This document shows, one piece after another, positions 44,030 through 53,083 of a stretch of 54,602 bases of DNA. The stretch spans positions 1 through 54,602 of the forward strand of contig NZ_CADEFI010000022.1 of NCBI RefSeq assembly GCF_902826555.1, in the 5' to 3' direction. Each line of letters starts with the position of its first letter. Positions within the stretch are counted from its first letter, which is position 1. The translations under genes were made by a program, and so were the position numbers. The DNA is from an uncultured Hyphomicrobium sp. GTDB taxonomy: Bacteria; Pseudomonadota; Alphaproteobacteria; Rhizobiales; Hyphomicrobiaceae. Under the pieces are notes generated by a model, which had not been told where the DNA came from, did not search any database, and saw nothing but the letters and a program-made list of their open reading frames with translations.

Positions 44030-44866
44030 CTAGACAACCACCCCCGGCCGCGGCGGCGGATGGCCGAACGGGCGCACCGGCATTGTGTAGATGTCCGCTG
44101 CGGCAACCGTCACGATCTCCCGCTCCGGCCAGCGCAGGGCCGTAAGCTTGCCGCCGAAGCAGCAGCCGGTATCGATGCAGATGGTATTGTTGACCCAATC
44201 CGCGTCCGGCACAGGCGTATGCCCGTAGACGATCACGGGGCGCCCGCGGTATTCCGCCGCCCAATGATAGCGGATCGGCAATCCGAACTTGTCCGTCTCT
44301 CCGGAAGTTTCGCCGTAGAGACAGAAACGGCGCACCTCGCCCGACACGCGCCCCAGCATCTCCTCCTTGATGCCCGCGTGCGCGACGGCGAGTGTCCCGC
44401 CATCGAACCACAGGTAGATGGGAAGACCTTTGAGAAAATTGCGCACCGCCAAGCGGAACGCCTTCGGCTCCGGCTCCATCTGCGCGATCGTACGGTCGAG
44501 TCCATGGGACGGCTTCACGTCCTTGCCGTCGAGCCAGCGCTGAAACTTCACGTCATGGTTGCCCGGCACCGCCAAGGCCGCACCCGACTCCACCATGCTC
44601 ATCACAATCCTGAGCACGTCAGGGGCCCGCGGCCCGCGGTCGACGAGGTCACCGACGAAGACCGCGCGCCGCCCGGCCGGCGGCGTCACCTCGACACGGA
44701 CGGCCCCCGGCGCCCCGCTCCACGCCACCGCATAGCCGAGCCGCCCAAGCAGCGCCTCGAGCTCCGCCGCACACCCGTGCACGTCGCCAATGATGTCGAA
44801 CGGACCGCCGTCCTCCCGCCGGTCGCAGCGTGAGAGCTCATCGTCCTGTGGATCGAGTTGGGTCAT
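44030..44866 (-). CDS. calcineurin-like metallophosphoesterase (PrpE/ApaH-like)
   Basis: A 278-residue two-metal phosphatase. Motifs in order: FDIIGDVHGCAAELE, AVFVGDLVDRGPRAPDVL, VPGNHDVKFQR, LAVAHAGI and VYGHTPVPDADW, with a following metal-region NTICIDTGCCFGGKL. The order D-x-H...GDxVDRGP...GNHD...H...GHTP is the protein-phosphatase-like order found in Ap4A hydrolase and PrpE. The substrate may be a dinucleotide or phosphoprotein. It is on the minus strand, downstream of glcF by 153 bases. Confidence 0.92.
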   Translation of the reverse strand: MTQLDPQDDELSRCDRREDGGPFDIIGDVHGCAAELEALLGRLGYAVAWSGAPGAVRVEVTPPAGRRAVFVGDLVDRGPRAPDVLRIVMSMVESGAALAVPGNHDVKFQRWLDGKDVKPSHGLDRTIAQMEPEPKAFRLAVRNFLKGLPIYLWFDGGTLAVAHAGIKEEMLGRVSGEVRRFCLYGETSGETDKFGLPIRYHWAAEYRGRPVIVYGHTPVPDADWVNNTICIDTGCCFGGKLTALRWPEREIVTVAAADIYTMPVRPFGHPPPRPGVVV

Positions 44867-45019
44867 CGGCGGGTGATCTAGAACGCTTCCCGAGAATTAT
44901 GAAGCGGTTTTCCGGCAAACGGGCGCGACAAAAGAAAAAGCCGGGATCCTCCCGCGATTTCAATAAGGCAGGAAAGCCCCCTGGACGCACCCGGTGGCGG
45001 GCGCAGGACGAAAATAGGA

Positions 45020-46393
45020 TCAAGTCTCGATATAATCTTCGATCTGCCTTTTCGGCTTCGGCACATCGGTCACGAACGCGGCGAGATGTTCGAGACCGGC
45101 CGGCGTAGGCCCGCCGTACGCCCAGTCCAGCAGCTCGACCGTATGCACGACCGGAGTGTCGAACCCGGTATTGAGCTGCGTAATGCAACCGATATTACCG
45201 GCTGCAACCACGTCGGCCCGCGTCGATCGGATATTCTCGAGCTTGCGCTTCTTGAGCTGGCCCGCGATCTCCGGCTGTAGAATATTGTAGGTCCCGGCCG
45301 ATCCGCAGCAAATGTGACCTTCGGGCACATCCACGACCGCAAACCCGGCCTGCTTCAACAGCGCTCGCGGCTCGTCGTGGATGCGCTGGCCGTGCTGGAG
45401 CGAGCAGGCCGAATGATACGCCACACGCACCGAGCTCCAGCGCTCGGGCGCGCCGAGCTGATACTCGTGCAGGAATTCCGACACGTCCTTCGTGAGGCCT
45501 GACACCGTCTCGGCGCGATCCGCGAAGGCCGGCTCGCGGCGGAACATGTGGCCGTAGTCCTTGACCATCGTACCGCAGCCCGACGCATTGACGATAATTG
45601 CGTCGATCTCGCCGCGCGCGATTTCCTTGAACCACACCTCGATGTTGCGTCGTGCGAAGCGCTTCGCTTCCGTTTCCTGTCCCATGTGCTGCACGATGGC
45701 GCCGCAACAGCCCGCGCCGTGCGCGACGATGACATCGACGCCGCGCCTCGCCAGAAGCCGGATCGTCGCGTCGTTGATATCCGGGCGCAGCACCTGCTGC
45801 GCGCACCCGGTCATGAGCACCACGCGCGCCCGTCGCTCGCTGTGCGTCACCGCCGTGCCCGCGCCCGTAAAGCGCCCCTCACGGGTTACGATCGAAGCCG
45901 GCGCCAGCGACAGCATGGCCGCAAGCTCCTTCAAGCCGAGACGTTGCAGGAGCGGCACGAACGGACGCGCAAGCGGAACGGCCTTGAGGGCGAGGCGAAA
46001 ACGCCTGGGGAACGGAATGACGAACGCAAGAAGCCGGCGCAGCGCCCGCTCCTTGAAGCTTCGCGTCGTTTTCTCCTCGATCTCCGCACGCGCCGCATCC
46101 ACAAGATGCATGTAGTCGACCCCGCTCGGACACGTCGTCATGCATGAGAGGCATGTCAGGCAACGGTCCAGATGATGGCGCACCTGCTGCGTCGGCGCGT
46201 GCTCCTGACCGCGCTCCAGCATGTCCTTGATCAGATAGATGCGCCCGCGCGGGCTATCGCGCTCGTCGCCTAGCACGACATAGGTCGAGCACACGGCCGT
46301 GCAGAGACCGCAATGCACGCAGCGCTTCAGGATCCGGTCGGCATCGGCGACGCGCGGATTGTTGAGCTGCTCGGGCGCAAAGTTGGTCTGCAT
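45020..46393 (-). CDS. glcF: glycolate oxidase iron-sulfur subunit
   Basis: A 457-residue protein with two [4Fe-4S] motifs at the N-terminus (CVHCGLCTAVCS and CLTCLSCMTTCPSG, each continuing with Cys-x3-Cys-Pro-type spacing) and two CCG domains in the C-terminal half (AGCCGAIVQHMG and HICCGSAGTYN). It passes electrons from the FAD subunits to the membrane quinone pool, turning glycolate into glyoxylate. It is third in glcD-glcE-glcF on the minus strand; spacing of 45 bases from glcE suggests cotranscription. No glcG or glyoxylate carboligase gene was seen. Confidence 0.95.
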   Translation of the reverse strand: MQTNFAPEQLNNPRVADADRILKRCVHCGLCTAVCSTYVVLGDERDSPRGRIYLIKDMLERGQEHAPTQQVRHHLDRCLTCLSCMTTCPSGVDYMHLVDAARAEIEEKTTRSFKERALRRLLAFVIPFPRRFRLALKAVPLARPFVPLLQRLGLKELAAMLSLAPASIVTREGRFTGAGTAVTHSERRARVVLMTGCAQQVLRPDINDATIRLLARRGVDVIVAHGAGCCGAIVQHMGQETEAKRFARRNIEVWFKEIARGEIDAIIVNASGCGTMVKDYGHMFRREPAFADRAETVSGLTKDVSEFLHEYQLGAPERWSSVRVAYHSACSLQHGQRIHDEPRALLKQAGFAVVDVPEGHICCGSAGTYNILQPEIAGQLKKRKLENIRSTRADVVAAGNIGCITQLNTGFDTPVVHTVELLDWAYGGPTPAGLEHLAAFVTDVPKPKRQIEDYIET

Positions 46394-46438
46394 CGGTGCT
46401 CTTTTCTCGCAAGGCGGACGGAGCCGCCCGGATAGGTC

Positions 46439-47659
46439 TCACATGGTAGCGTACATGCGCCCGGGATTGAGCAGGCGCATCGGATCGAACGCGTGCTTTA
46501 TTCCGCGTGTGATCCGATCGACCGCCGGCCCGAGCGGCTGAAACACTTCCACCGTCCGGCGCACGGCTTCGTCCGCACGGATCAGCGTTGCATGACCGCC
46601 ATGCGTGGCCACCGCACGGCGGATGTCGGCACTGCCGGCATCTGCCGAAGCCGGCGTCTCGAGCCAGATCAGTCCGCCCGACCAGTCGTAGAAGGGTTCC
46701 ACCTTCATGTGCCGCCGCACCGAGGACACGAGCGAGGCCGCCATGGACGGCGTCGTCGAAATCCGCCACAAGTGCGTTCCATTGGCGGGGAAGAACGACA
46801 GCCGCCTGACCTCGCTCCAGAATTCGAGCGAGCTTTCGAGCTCGAGCTCGAGCGGCGCGCCATAGGCCGACAGCACGTCGCGCAGCTTCTGCTTCCGGTA
46901 GGTGATCGAGCGCGTGAAGTTCTCGAGCCTGAGCGCCGTGAGCGAGCGCGTTTCCTTGGCAAGCCCCTTGTGCTTGAGCCGTTTCACGAGCGTCGGCGAA
47001 AGATGCACGGTGCCGGAGACTTCGTAGGGCTGCGTCATGGCGAGGCTCATCAGCTCGACGGCCAGATCATCCGTCAGGTCCGGGTAGACGAGCGTCAACA
47101 CGTCGTCCGGAAGCGGCAGCACCTTGAAAGTGACCTCCGAAAGCACGGCCAGCGTTCCCCAGCTTCCGGCAAGCCCCCGCGCCACGTCGTAGCCGGTGAC
47201 ATTCTTCATCACGCGGCCGCCCGACTTGAAGATCTCGCCGTGGCCGTTGACAGCCCGCACGCCGAGAAGGTAGTCGCGCGCCGCGCCGCCCGAGATGCGC
47301 CGTGAGCCCGAGAGATTGGCAGCGAACACCGCGCCGATGGTCTGCAATCCGGCGTCCGTCCCAAGCGCCGGCCCGAGATCGATGGGCTCGAACGGCAGCA
47401 TCTGACCGCGCGACGCCAGCTCGACTTCAATCTGCGAAAGCGGCGTGCCCGCCCGTGCGCTCATGACCAGCTCGGCCGGCTCGTAGAGCGAGATGCCGCG
47501 CATGGCACCCGTCGTCAGCGCAACCGGCGCCATGACGGGTCGGCCGACGCCGCGTTTCGAGCCCGCACCGAGGATCTCGACGGAGATCCCGCGCTCGGCA
47601 AGCGCCATCATCATGCTTTTCAGCTCCCACTCCGTCGCGGGCCGCATGATGTCGTTCAT
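46439..47659 (-). CDS. glcE: glycolate oxidase FAD-binding subunit GlcE
   Basis: A 406-residue FAD-binding PCMH protein, shorter than GlcD. Motifs: EILGAGSKRGVGRP near the start (FAD pyrophosphate site), AGTPLSQIEVELASRGQ, TIGAVFAANLSGSRRISGGAARDYLLGVRAVNGHGE and GRVMKNVTGYDVARGLAGSWGTLAVLSEVTFKVLP. It is the second subunit of the glycolate oxidase complex. ATG 47659 is chosen over GTG 47668. The gap to glcD is 22 bases. Confidence 0.95.
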   Translation of the reverse strand: MNDIMRPATEWELKSMMMALAERGISVEILGAGSKRGVGRPVMAPVALTTGAMRGISLYEPAELVMSARAGTPLSQIEVELASRGQMLPFEPIDLGPALGTDAGLQTIGAVFAANLSGSRRISGGAARDYLLGVRAVNGHGEIFKSGGRVMKNVTGYDVARGLAGSWGTLAVLSEVTFKVLPLPDDVLTLVYPDLTDDLAVELMSLAMTQPYEVSGTVHLSPTLVKRLKHKGLAKETRSLTALRLENFTRSITYRKQKLRDVLSAYGAPLELELESSLEFWSEVRRLSFFPANGTHLWRISTTPSMAASLVSSVRRHMKVEPFYDWSGGLIWLETPASADAGSADIRRAVATHGGHATLIRADEAVRRTVEVFQPLGPAVDRITRGIKHAFDPMRLLNPGRMYATM

Positions 47660-47681
47660 TCGTCCCACCTTTCGAGACAGA

Positions 47682-49169
47682 TCATGCCGCCTCGGCCGGA
47701 TCGACCTGATCCGCCGATCTAGCCGTTCGGGCCATGGCCGCCTCGATCACATCGAGAGGAAACACCTTGCCGAAGTTGAGCAGCCAGTCGGGATCGAACA
47801 CGGACTTGATCCTGAGCTGCACCGCCATGTCGTCATCCGTGAATTGCGCCCGCATCAGGTCCCGCTTTTCGATGCCGACACCGTGCTCGCCGGTGAGGCA
47901 CCCTCCGACGGAAACACATAGCTTGAGGATCTCCGCACCCGCCGCTTCGGCTTTCTCCGTCTCTCCCGGCTTGTTGGCGTCGTACATCACCAGCGGATGC
48001 AAGTTGCCGTCTCCGGCATGGAAGATGTTGGCCACCCGCAACCCGTACGTGCGGCAGATCTCGGCGATCTGATCCAGCACGTGCGGCAGGTGCGCCAGTG
48101 GGATCGTGCCGTCCATGCAATAGTAGTCCGAGATCCGCCCGATGGCCCCGAACGCGGATTTCCGGCCCTTCCAGATCTTGGCGCTCTGCTCCTCCGACCC
48201 GCTGACGACCAGTGCCAGCGGATTGAGTTCGTGCGCGATCGAGGCGATGTAGGCCAGCCTGTCGGCAATCTCCTGCTCCGACCCCTCGACCTCGATGATC
48301 AAGAGCGCGTCCACGTTGGTCGGATAGCCGGCCTTGGCGAAGGCCTCGCACACCTCGATGGCAGGCCGGTCCATGAACTCGATCGCCACCGGAATGATGC
48401 CTGAGCCGATGATGCGCGCCACGCAGATGCCGGCCTTCGCCGAGGATTCGAAACCGATCATCATCGGCCGGGCGCCCTCCGCGGCGCGCAGGATGCGCAC
48501 CGTCGCCTCGGTGATGATTCCGAACTGCCCTTCCGATCCCACGATGAGCGCCAGAAGATCGTATCCCTCGGCGTCGAGATGCGCGCCGCCGATCTCGACG
48601 ATCTCCCCGTCCATCGTCACCATCTTGACACCAAGCACGTTATTGGTCGTCACGCCGTACTTGAGGCAATGCGCGCCGCCCGAATTCATGGCCAGGTTGC
48701 CGGCGAGCGTGCAGGCGAGCTGGCTCGATGGATCCGGAGCATAGAAGAAACCTTCCGGCGCCACGGCCCCGGAGATCGCCAGGTTGGTGATCCCGGCTTC
48801 GACGCGCGCAAAGCGATTGTGAAAGTCGATCTCGAGCACGCGGTTCATTTTCGAGACGCCGATCACGATCGCGTCCTCGAGCGGCAGCGCTCCGCCGCAA
48901 AGCGAGGTTCCCGCGCCGCGCGGCACCACGCGAATGCCGTTCGCCTTGGCGTATCTCAGCACCTCCGAAACGGCTTCCGTCGACGACGGCAGCACGACCG
49001 CGAGTGGCATGCGCCGATAGGCCGTGAGCGCGTCCGTCTCGAACGCGCGCCGCCCGTCCTCGTCGAAGATCACCGCATCGGCCCCGCAGATCTCGGTGAG
49101 GTCGCGCACGATCTCGCTTCGTCTTGCGACGATATCCTGATTGGGCAGCGGAAGCTCGATCGACGACAT
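47682..49169 (-). CDS. glcD: glycolate oxidase subunit GlcD (FAD-linked)
   Basis: A 495-residue oxidase of the GlcD/D-lactate dehydrogenase type. It has the FAD-binding half (VVPRGAGTSLCGGALPLEDAIVIG, GNLAMNSGGAHCLKYGVT) and the FAD-oxidase C-terminal half (FHAGDGNLHPLV, CLTGEHGVGIEKRDLM). It catalyses glycolate to glyoxylate with its partners GlcE and GlcF. The start ATG follows GAGGGGTAGAGA. A palindrome about 245 bases upstream (49413-49434) could be part of its regulation. Confidence 0.95.
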   Translation of the reverse strand: MSSIELPLPNQDIVARRSEIVRDLTEICGADAVIFDEDGRRAFETDALTAYRRMPLAVVLPSSTEAVSEVLRYAKANGIRVVPRGAGTSLCGGALPLEDAIVIGVSKMNRVLEIDFHNRFARVEAGITNLAISGAVAPEGFFYAPDPSSQLACTLAGNLAMNSGGAHCLKYGVTTNNVLGVKMVTMDGEIVEIGGAHLDAEGYDLLALIVGSEGQFGIITEATVRILRAAEGARPMMIGFESSAKAGICVARIIGSGIIPVAIEFMDRPAIEVCEAFAKAGYPTNVDALLIIEVEGSEQEIADRLAYIASIAHELNPLALVVSGSEEQSAKIWKGRKSAFGAIGRISDYYCMDGTIPLAHLPHVLDQIAEICRTYGLRVANIFHAGDGNLHPLVMYDANKPGETEKAEAAGAEILKLCVSVGGCLTGEHGVGIEKRDLMRAQFTDDDMAVQLRIKSVFDPDWLLNFGKVFPLDVIEAAMARTARSADQVDPAEAA

Positions 49170-49495
49170 TCTCTACCCCTCGCCTCGCGAAGCTGGGCTA
49201 TGCGCACCGCCTCACGCCAGCGGACGTTCATAGACGAACGCGCGCCGGAACGCGACCCGGAAGCACACGCAACGCACCGTTGCTTCGGCTCGCCCAACGG
49301 ACTGGGCGACATATGGGGAGTCTCGCATGGCGAGGGGCAAGCGGCAATATTCGCCCGCGCCCTCAGCGCACGGATTCCGCCCTCCGCGCAACGCTGGTTT
49401 CTTACCCTGACCGTTGGCGAAATATCTCGCCAACATGCGGGCTTACGCCAAGCGGTGTGCGTTGCGAATTTGGGCTGTCGTCGGAGCCGCAGGTC
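49170..49495. other. gap upstream of glcD with a perfect inverted repeat
   Basis: A 326-bp gap without a supportable gene. Its main feature is the inverted repeat at 49413-49434. Otherwise the DNA is GC-rich and unremarkable. Confidence 0.45.
49413..49434. promoter_or_regulatory. perfect 8-bp inverted repeat (operator or hairpin)
   Basis: GTTGGCGA (49413-49420), six bases, TCGCCAAC (49427-49434). The arms match perfectly. It lies between the small gene at 49496 and glcD, on the promoter side of glcD. It resembles a dimeric regulator site; a GlcC- or LysR-type regulator gene is not in the window. Confidence 0.5.
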
Positions 49496-49717
49496 CTAGG
49501 CGGCGTACTGGCGGTCTTGGCTGCGCTTGCGCACCGTGCGCGCGACACCGCCCCAGGCTTTCGAGCGGCTATCGTCACCGAGCTGAGAATGCAGCAGCGC
49601 GAAGAACTCCGCCACCTCGGCGGCCAACACCCCATGCCGGCCTTCGAGCACGACGGCCATCAGCTCGGCATCCTGCAGGGTGGACATGGTTTCGTTCTTG
49701 CGGCGCGAGCGGGGCAT
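49496..49717 (-). CDS. small conserved-looking protein, unknown
   Basis: A 73-residue protein starting at ATG 49717 after GAGGATGAG. It is helical with an acidic middle (TLQDAELMAVVLEGRHGVLAAEVAEFFALLHSQLGDDSR) and basic ends (PRSRRKNE and ARTVRKRSQDR). The regular heptad-like spacing suggests a helix pair or a small DNA- or protein-binding unit. I do not recognise a family. The good ribosome site and codon pattern make it likely real. Confidence 0.7.
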   Translation of the reverse strand: MPRSRRKNETMSTLQDAELMAVVLEGRHGVLAAEVAEFFALLHSQLGDDSRSKAWGGVARTVRKRSQDRQYAA

Positions 49718-49948
49718 CTCATCCTCGGAGTAGGGTACGCACCCCAAGGAGCAAGATCGAAGCCAAACCCAACCGGGCGCCGAAACCGCAAATTCTGGCG
49801 GCAATTTCCTTTGAATCGCGCCTGACCCCGCAGCTGGCGTCCCATTTTGGCGGAAAGCCCGGGCCCGGAATGGCAATCGCTGTCCCAGCCTGACATGAGC
49901 GGGCAGGGCAGCCCAAGTGTTAACAGCCGCCGCGCAGCGAGCCTGGCG

Positions 49949-50989
49949 TCAGTTTGCAGTCCCCGCCGGATCCGACGCCATCTTGGTCTTTTGCGACGGC
50001 GCGCCTTGGTGCTGCTCGATCGGCGCGTCGGCGGCTCGCTGCTTCTTCTTGACGCCCTTGCCCTTGGCAGGCCGCTTGCGCCGGACGCCGGTGCCGCACT
50101 CGAACGAAAGCACCGCTTTGCGCACGCTGGTCACCGCCTTGGCGTCGGCCGCGATGGGCATCGTGTCGAGGCTCTGCGAATGATTGAAGAGCTGCTTCCA
50201 GCCGTAGCTTTGGAAGCCGTGCTCGAGCAGCGTTGCCGCACGCACCGTGCGTTTCCCGCCGGTCGCCTCGCCGAGCACCACCGCCATGATCTGCCGCCCG
50301 TCACGCGTCGCGCTCGCAACCACGTTGAACCCGGAATCGCAGATGAAGCCGGTCTTCATGCCGTCCGCGCCCTCGAAGGTGCGCAGAAGCCCGTTGTGCG
50401 AGCCGATGAAGATCTTGCCGATCTTGGCGTTGAACATGGACCAGTAGGGAATGTGCTCGGGATAATTCTTGATCGCCGCCCTCGCGAGCTTCCCGAGATC
50501 GCGCGCCGTCGTCACCTGCTCGGGTGCCGGCAGCCCGTTCGGATTGACGAAGATGGTGCGCGTCATGCCGAGACGTTGCGCCGTTTGGTTCATGCGCGCC
50601 ACGAACTCGGGCTGCGAGCCGCTGACCGCTTCGGCAAGCATGACCGCCACATCGTTCGCGGACTTGATGATCAGCGCCTTGAGCGCCTGATCGACCGTGA
50701 GCGTGGCCGTCGGATGCAGGCCAAGCTTGCTCGGCGGCTGCATCATCGCCTGCTCGCTATAGGGAATGCGCTGCTCCAGCGTGAGCTTGCCGCTCTTCAG
50801 GGCCTCGAACGTCAGATAGGCCGTCATGATTTTGGTGAGCGACGCCGGATGCCATTGGTCGTCCGCATCCTCGGCATAGAGCACCTTGCCGTCGGACGGA
50901 TCGAACACGAGTGCAGGGCCGGCGAAAGCGGCCCCGGCAAGAAGAAGCGTCAGCGCCGACAGTGCGGCAGAGAGAAATCCGGCTCGCAT
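49949..50989 (-). CDS. D-alanyl-D-alanine carboxypeptidase (penicillin-binding protein, DacA/DacC-like)
   Basis: A 346-residue exported serine peptidase. A signal peptide (RAGFLSAALSALTLLLAGAAFA) precedes the three active-site motifs: SLTK (residues about 49-52), SAN and KTGFICDSGFN. It trims the terminal D-Ala of peptidoglycan pentapeptides. The C-terminal 35 residues are a basic tail (RRKRPAKGKGVKKKQR) where E. coli enzymes carry a beta domain and amphipathic anchor; here an Arg/Lys-rich tail may bind the membrane or wall. ATG 50989 has AGGA upstream. Confidence 0.94.
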   Translation of the reverse strand: MRAGFLSAALSALTLLLAGAAFAGPALVFDPSDGKVLYAEDADDQWHPASLTKIMTAYLTFEALKSGKLTLEQRIPYSEQAMMQPPSKLGLHPTATLTVDQALKALIIKSANDVAVMLAEAVSGSQPEFVARMNQTAQRLGMTRTIFVNPNGLPAPEQVTTARDLGKLARAAIKNYPEHIPYWSMFNAKIGKIFIGSHNGLLRTFEGADGMKTGFICDSGFNVVASATRDGRQIMAVVLGEATGGKRTVRAATLLEHGFQSYGWKQLFNHSQSLDTMPIAADAKAVTSVRKAVLSFECGTGVRRKRPAKGKGVKKKQRAADAPIEQHQGAPSQKTKMASDPAGTAN

Positions 50990-51121
50990 GGATATCCTGC
51001 CAAATGCGGAAAAATCACTTCGGCAACTAACACATTCGCCGGGTGCGTCGCAATTGCACGGCCGCGATTCCGCCCATCGTGTGGTCGTGCGAGCGCACGG
51101 GGACGTCATCTAATCAGGCGA

Positions 51122-51727
51122 CTACGCCCATGGCCGCGCGTCGGCATCCCGTGCCTCGAATTCCTTGATCGCCTTTTCCTTTTCCAGCGTCAGGCCGATG
51201 TTGTCCAAGCCGTTGAGCAGGCAGTGCTTGCGAAACGGATCGATGTCGAAACGGATGACACCACCGTCGGGCCCGCGAATTTCCTGGGCCTCGAGGTCGA
51301 TGGAGAGCGTTGCATTGGCGCCGCGGCCCGCGTCGTCCATGAGCTTGTCCACCTGCTCCTGCGGAAGCTTGATGGCCAGAATGCCGTTCTGGAAGCAGTT
51401 ATTGAAGAAAATATCGGCGAAATCCGGAGCGATGACGCAGCGGAATCCGAAGTCGAGCAGCGCCCAGGGCGCGTGCTCGCGCGAGGAGCCGCAGCCGAAG
51501 TTCTCCCCCGCGACGAGGATTTCCGCGCTCCTGTAGGCCGGCTTGTTGAGCACGAAGTCCGGGTTCTCGTTTCCGCTCTGATCGTAGCGCAGCTCGTAGA
51601 ACAGGGCTTTGCCGAGCCCCGTGCGCTTGATCGTCTTCAGAAATTGCTTCGGGATGATCATGTCCGTGTCCACATTCCGGAGCGGAAAGGGAGCTGCGAC
51701 GCCCGTAAGCTTGATGAACTTCTGCAT
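51122..51727 (-). CDS. leuD: 3-isopropylmalate dehydratase small subunit
   Basis: A 201-residue subunit of the leucine pathway isomerase. It opens with [27 protein letters not shown] and has the substrate-site [17 protein letters not shown], then [15 protein letters not shown]. It works with LeuC to isomerise 2-isopropylmalate to 3-isopropylmalate. leuC lies upstream at the right edge of the window, with three unrelated-looking genes in between, all on the same strand. Confidence 0.97.
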   Translation of the reverse strand: MQKFIKLTGVAAPFPLRNVDTDMIIPKQFLKTIKRTGLGKALFYELRYDQSGNENPDFVLNKPAYRSAEILVAGENFGCGSSREHAPWALLDFGFRCVIAPDFADIFFNNCFQNGILAIKLPQEQVDKLMDDAGRGANATLSIDLEAQEIRGPDGGVIRFDIDPFRKHCLLNGLDNIGLTLEKEKAIKEFEARDADARPWA

Positions 51728-51742
51728 GTGGTGTCCTGAATT

Positions 51743-52174
51743 TCAGGCGCGCAAGGCATCGGCCAGCGCGCGGAAGTAGCCTTCTGCAGCGAGCAACCGG
51801 TCGACGCGGATCTTGGCCGCCGGTGCCTCCGGCCCGGCCAACGCCCCGCGGGGGCCGAGCTGCTCCAGACGCCTTTTAACGCCAGCAAGCTTTCGTCCGT
51901 CAAGATGGTGCTGAAGCACGCCCACCAGGGTCTCCAGATACCCCGAAATCCGCCCGAACTCGCGGGTAAGCCCCCGATGCGCCGCTTTATCGGCCGGTGC
52001 CGCCGCCAATCTCACCGCGTGACGGGCGGCACGGCCCAAGGTCTCCGCGATGGCCTCGGCGTAGCGGGCCACCTTGGCGCGCCGCGTCCGGTCCATGGCG
52101 GCAAGCGCTCCGGCCCAGCGATGAACCGTCTCGGCGATCGAAAGCAGCCGTTTCGGGGTATCCAACAAAGACAT
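51743..52174 (-). CDS. hypothetical protein between leuC and leuD
   Basis: A 143-residue Ala/Arg/Leu-rich, mostly helical and basic protein (WAGALAAMDRTRRAKVARYAEAIAETLGRAARHAVRLAAAP, then LETLVGVLQHHLDGRKL and RVDRLLAAEGYFRALADALRA). It lacks a signal peptide or membrane helix if started at ATG 52174; a longer frame begins at 52237. It ends 15 bases before leuD, so it is probably in the same transcript. I do not recognise a family. Confidence 0.6.
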   Translation of the reverse strand: MSLLDTPKRLLSIAETVHRWAGALAAMDRTRRAKVARYAEAIAETLGRAARHAVRLAAAPADKAAHRGLTREFGRISGYLETLVGVLQHHLDGRKLAGVKRRLEQLGPRGALAGPEAPAAKIRVDRLLAAEGYFRALADALRA

Positions 52175-52255
52175 GGCAAACGGCCGGCCCAATATCTGGC
52201 TTGCCGATGCTAGCCTGCGCCGTAAGAGCGGGGACAATTACCTCGCAAAAGCCGC

Positions 52256-52795
52256 CTAGCGGATAGCCGGATCGGCAAAGCACTTCCGCATGTACTCGCA
52301 GCGATGCGAGCCCGCGAAATGCATGCTGTCGCCCTTGGCCGGTGCGATGAACGCGCAGATCTCCTCGAGGCCGCTCTCGTTCAGCCAACCTTGGCGGCGT
52401 CCACGCTGGACCGCAAAGCAATCGGCCGTCTCCTCGTCGGGACCACGGAACTGATGCCCGCACTCATGTGCGAAGATCCAGAGCTTGACCGACGTCGACA
52501 CCTTGGCCAGCAGCCTCGGGTTGAGGATCAGAAAGCCGGGATAGGCCGCGCCATAGTCGTCGAGCTGACTGTCGATCACGGTCGGTCGCTGGCCGCAAAC
52601 CTGCTTGCGCCCGTCGAGGGTGAGCTCGCCCGGAGGCAGCACGTGGGCATCGCCGCCCACATGCTCGGCGTACTCTTCGGGAGTGGGCACGTCGTCCGCA
52701 TAGGCCATACGCGGCGCAAGCAGAAGCACCGCGAGGCCGATGCCCAGCAAAGACCGGCAAAGGAATTGAATGACCGGACGGCAAACCGTCGTCAA
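52256..52795 (-). CDS. exported zincin-like protein with HECGH motif
   Basis: A 179-residue protein with an N-terminal signal or anchor (FLCRSLLGIGLAVLLLAPRMAYA) and an HExxH-type motif as HECGHQF near residue 111, followed by EETADCFAVQRGRRQGWL; the distal Glu/Asp would be the third ligand of a gluzincin-like site. Cysteines (VCGQ, ICAF, RCEYMRKCF) could form disulfides in the periplasm. TTG 52795 is proposed because GAGGTG lies five bases upstream; GTG 52816 is an alternative. It resembles uncharacterised secreted metallopeptidase-like proteins of Rhizobiales. Activity is not proven. Confidence 0.78.
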   Translation of the reverse strand: MTTVCRPVIQFLCRSLLGIGLAVLLLAPRMAYADDVPTPEEYAEHVGGDAHVLPPGELTLDGRKQVCGQRPTVIDSQLDDYGAAYPGFLILNPRLLAKVSTSVKLWIFAHECGHQFRGPDEETADCFAVQRGRRQGWLNESGLEEICAFIAPAKGDSMHFAGSHRCEYMRKCFADPAIR

Positions 52796-52921
52796 ATGAG
52801 CACCTCTACGCGACACCGCACGCGCCCCGGAGAAACCCTAGAGTGCTTCCCGAACACTGGGAACCGGTCATAGCTGGGCCATGCCCATGACCGAACCCGA
52901 AGAAGCACGACAAAGCAACGA

Positions 52922-52965
52922 GCTAGGGTCGTTCCGCGGTCCCATCGAACCTGAGTGACCCTAGC
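52922..52965. repeat. 9-bp perfect inverted repeat
   Basis: GCTAGGGTC (52922-52930) and GACCCTAGC (52957-52965) flank 26 bases in the 288-bp gap between the two zincin-like genes. It could form a hairpin in the transcript. No T tract follows, so it is not a clear terminator. Confidence 0.5.
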
Positions 52966-53083
52966 AGGATCAACATCGCCTGCAAAAGTTAACATTCACT
53001 CAGGCATAAACCCCGACCGCGACAACGATATGAGTGTGTCCCAGATACCGCGGCGAGCCCCGGCGGGCGGACCCGCCGGCCAT

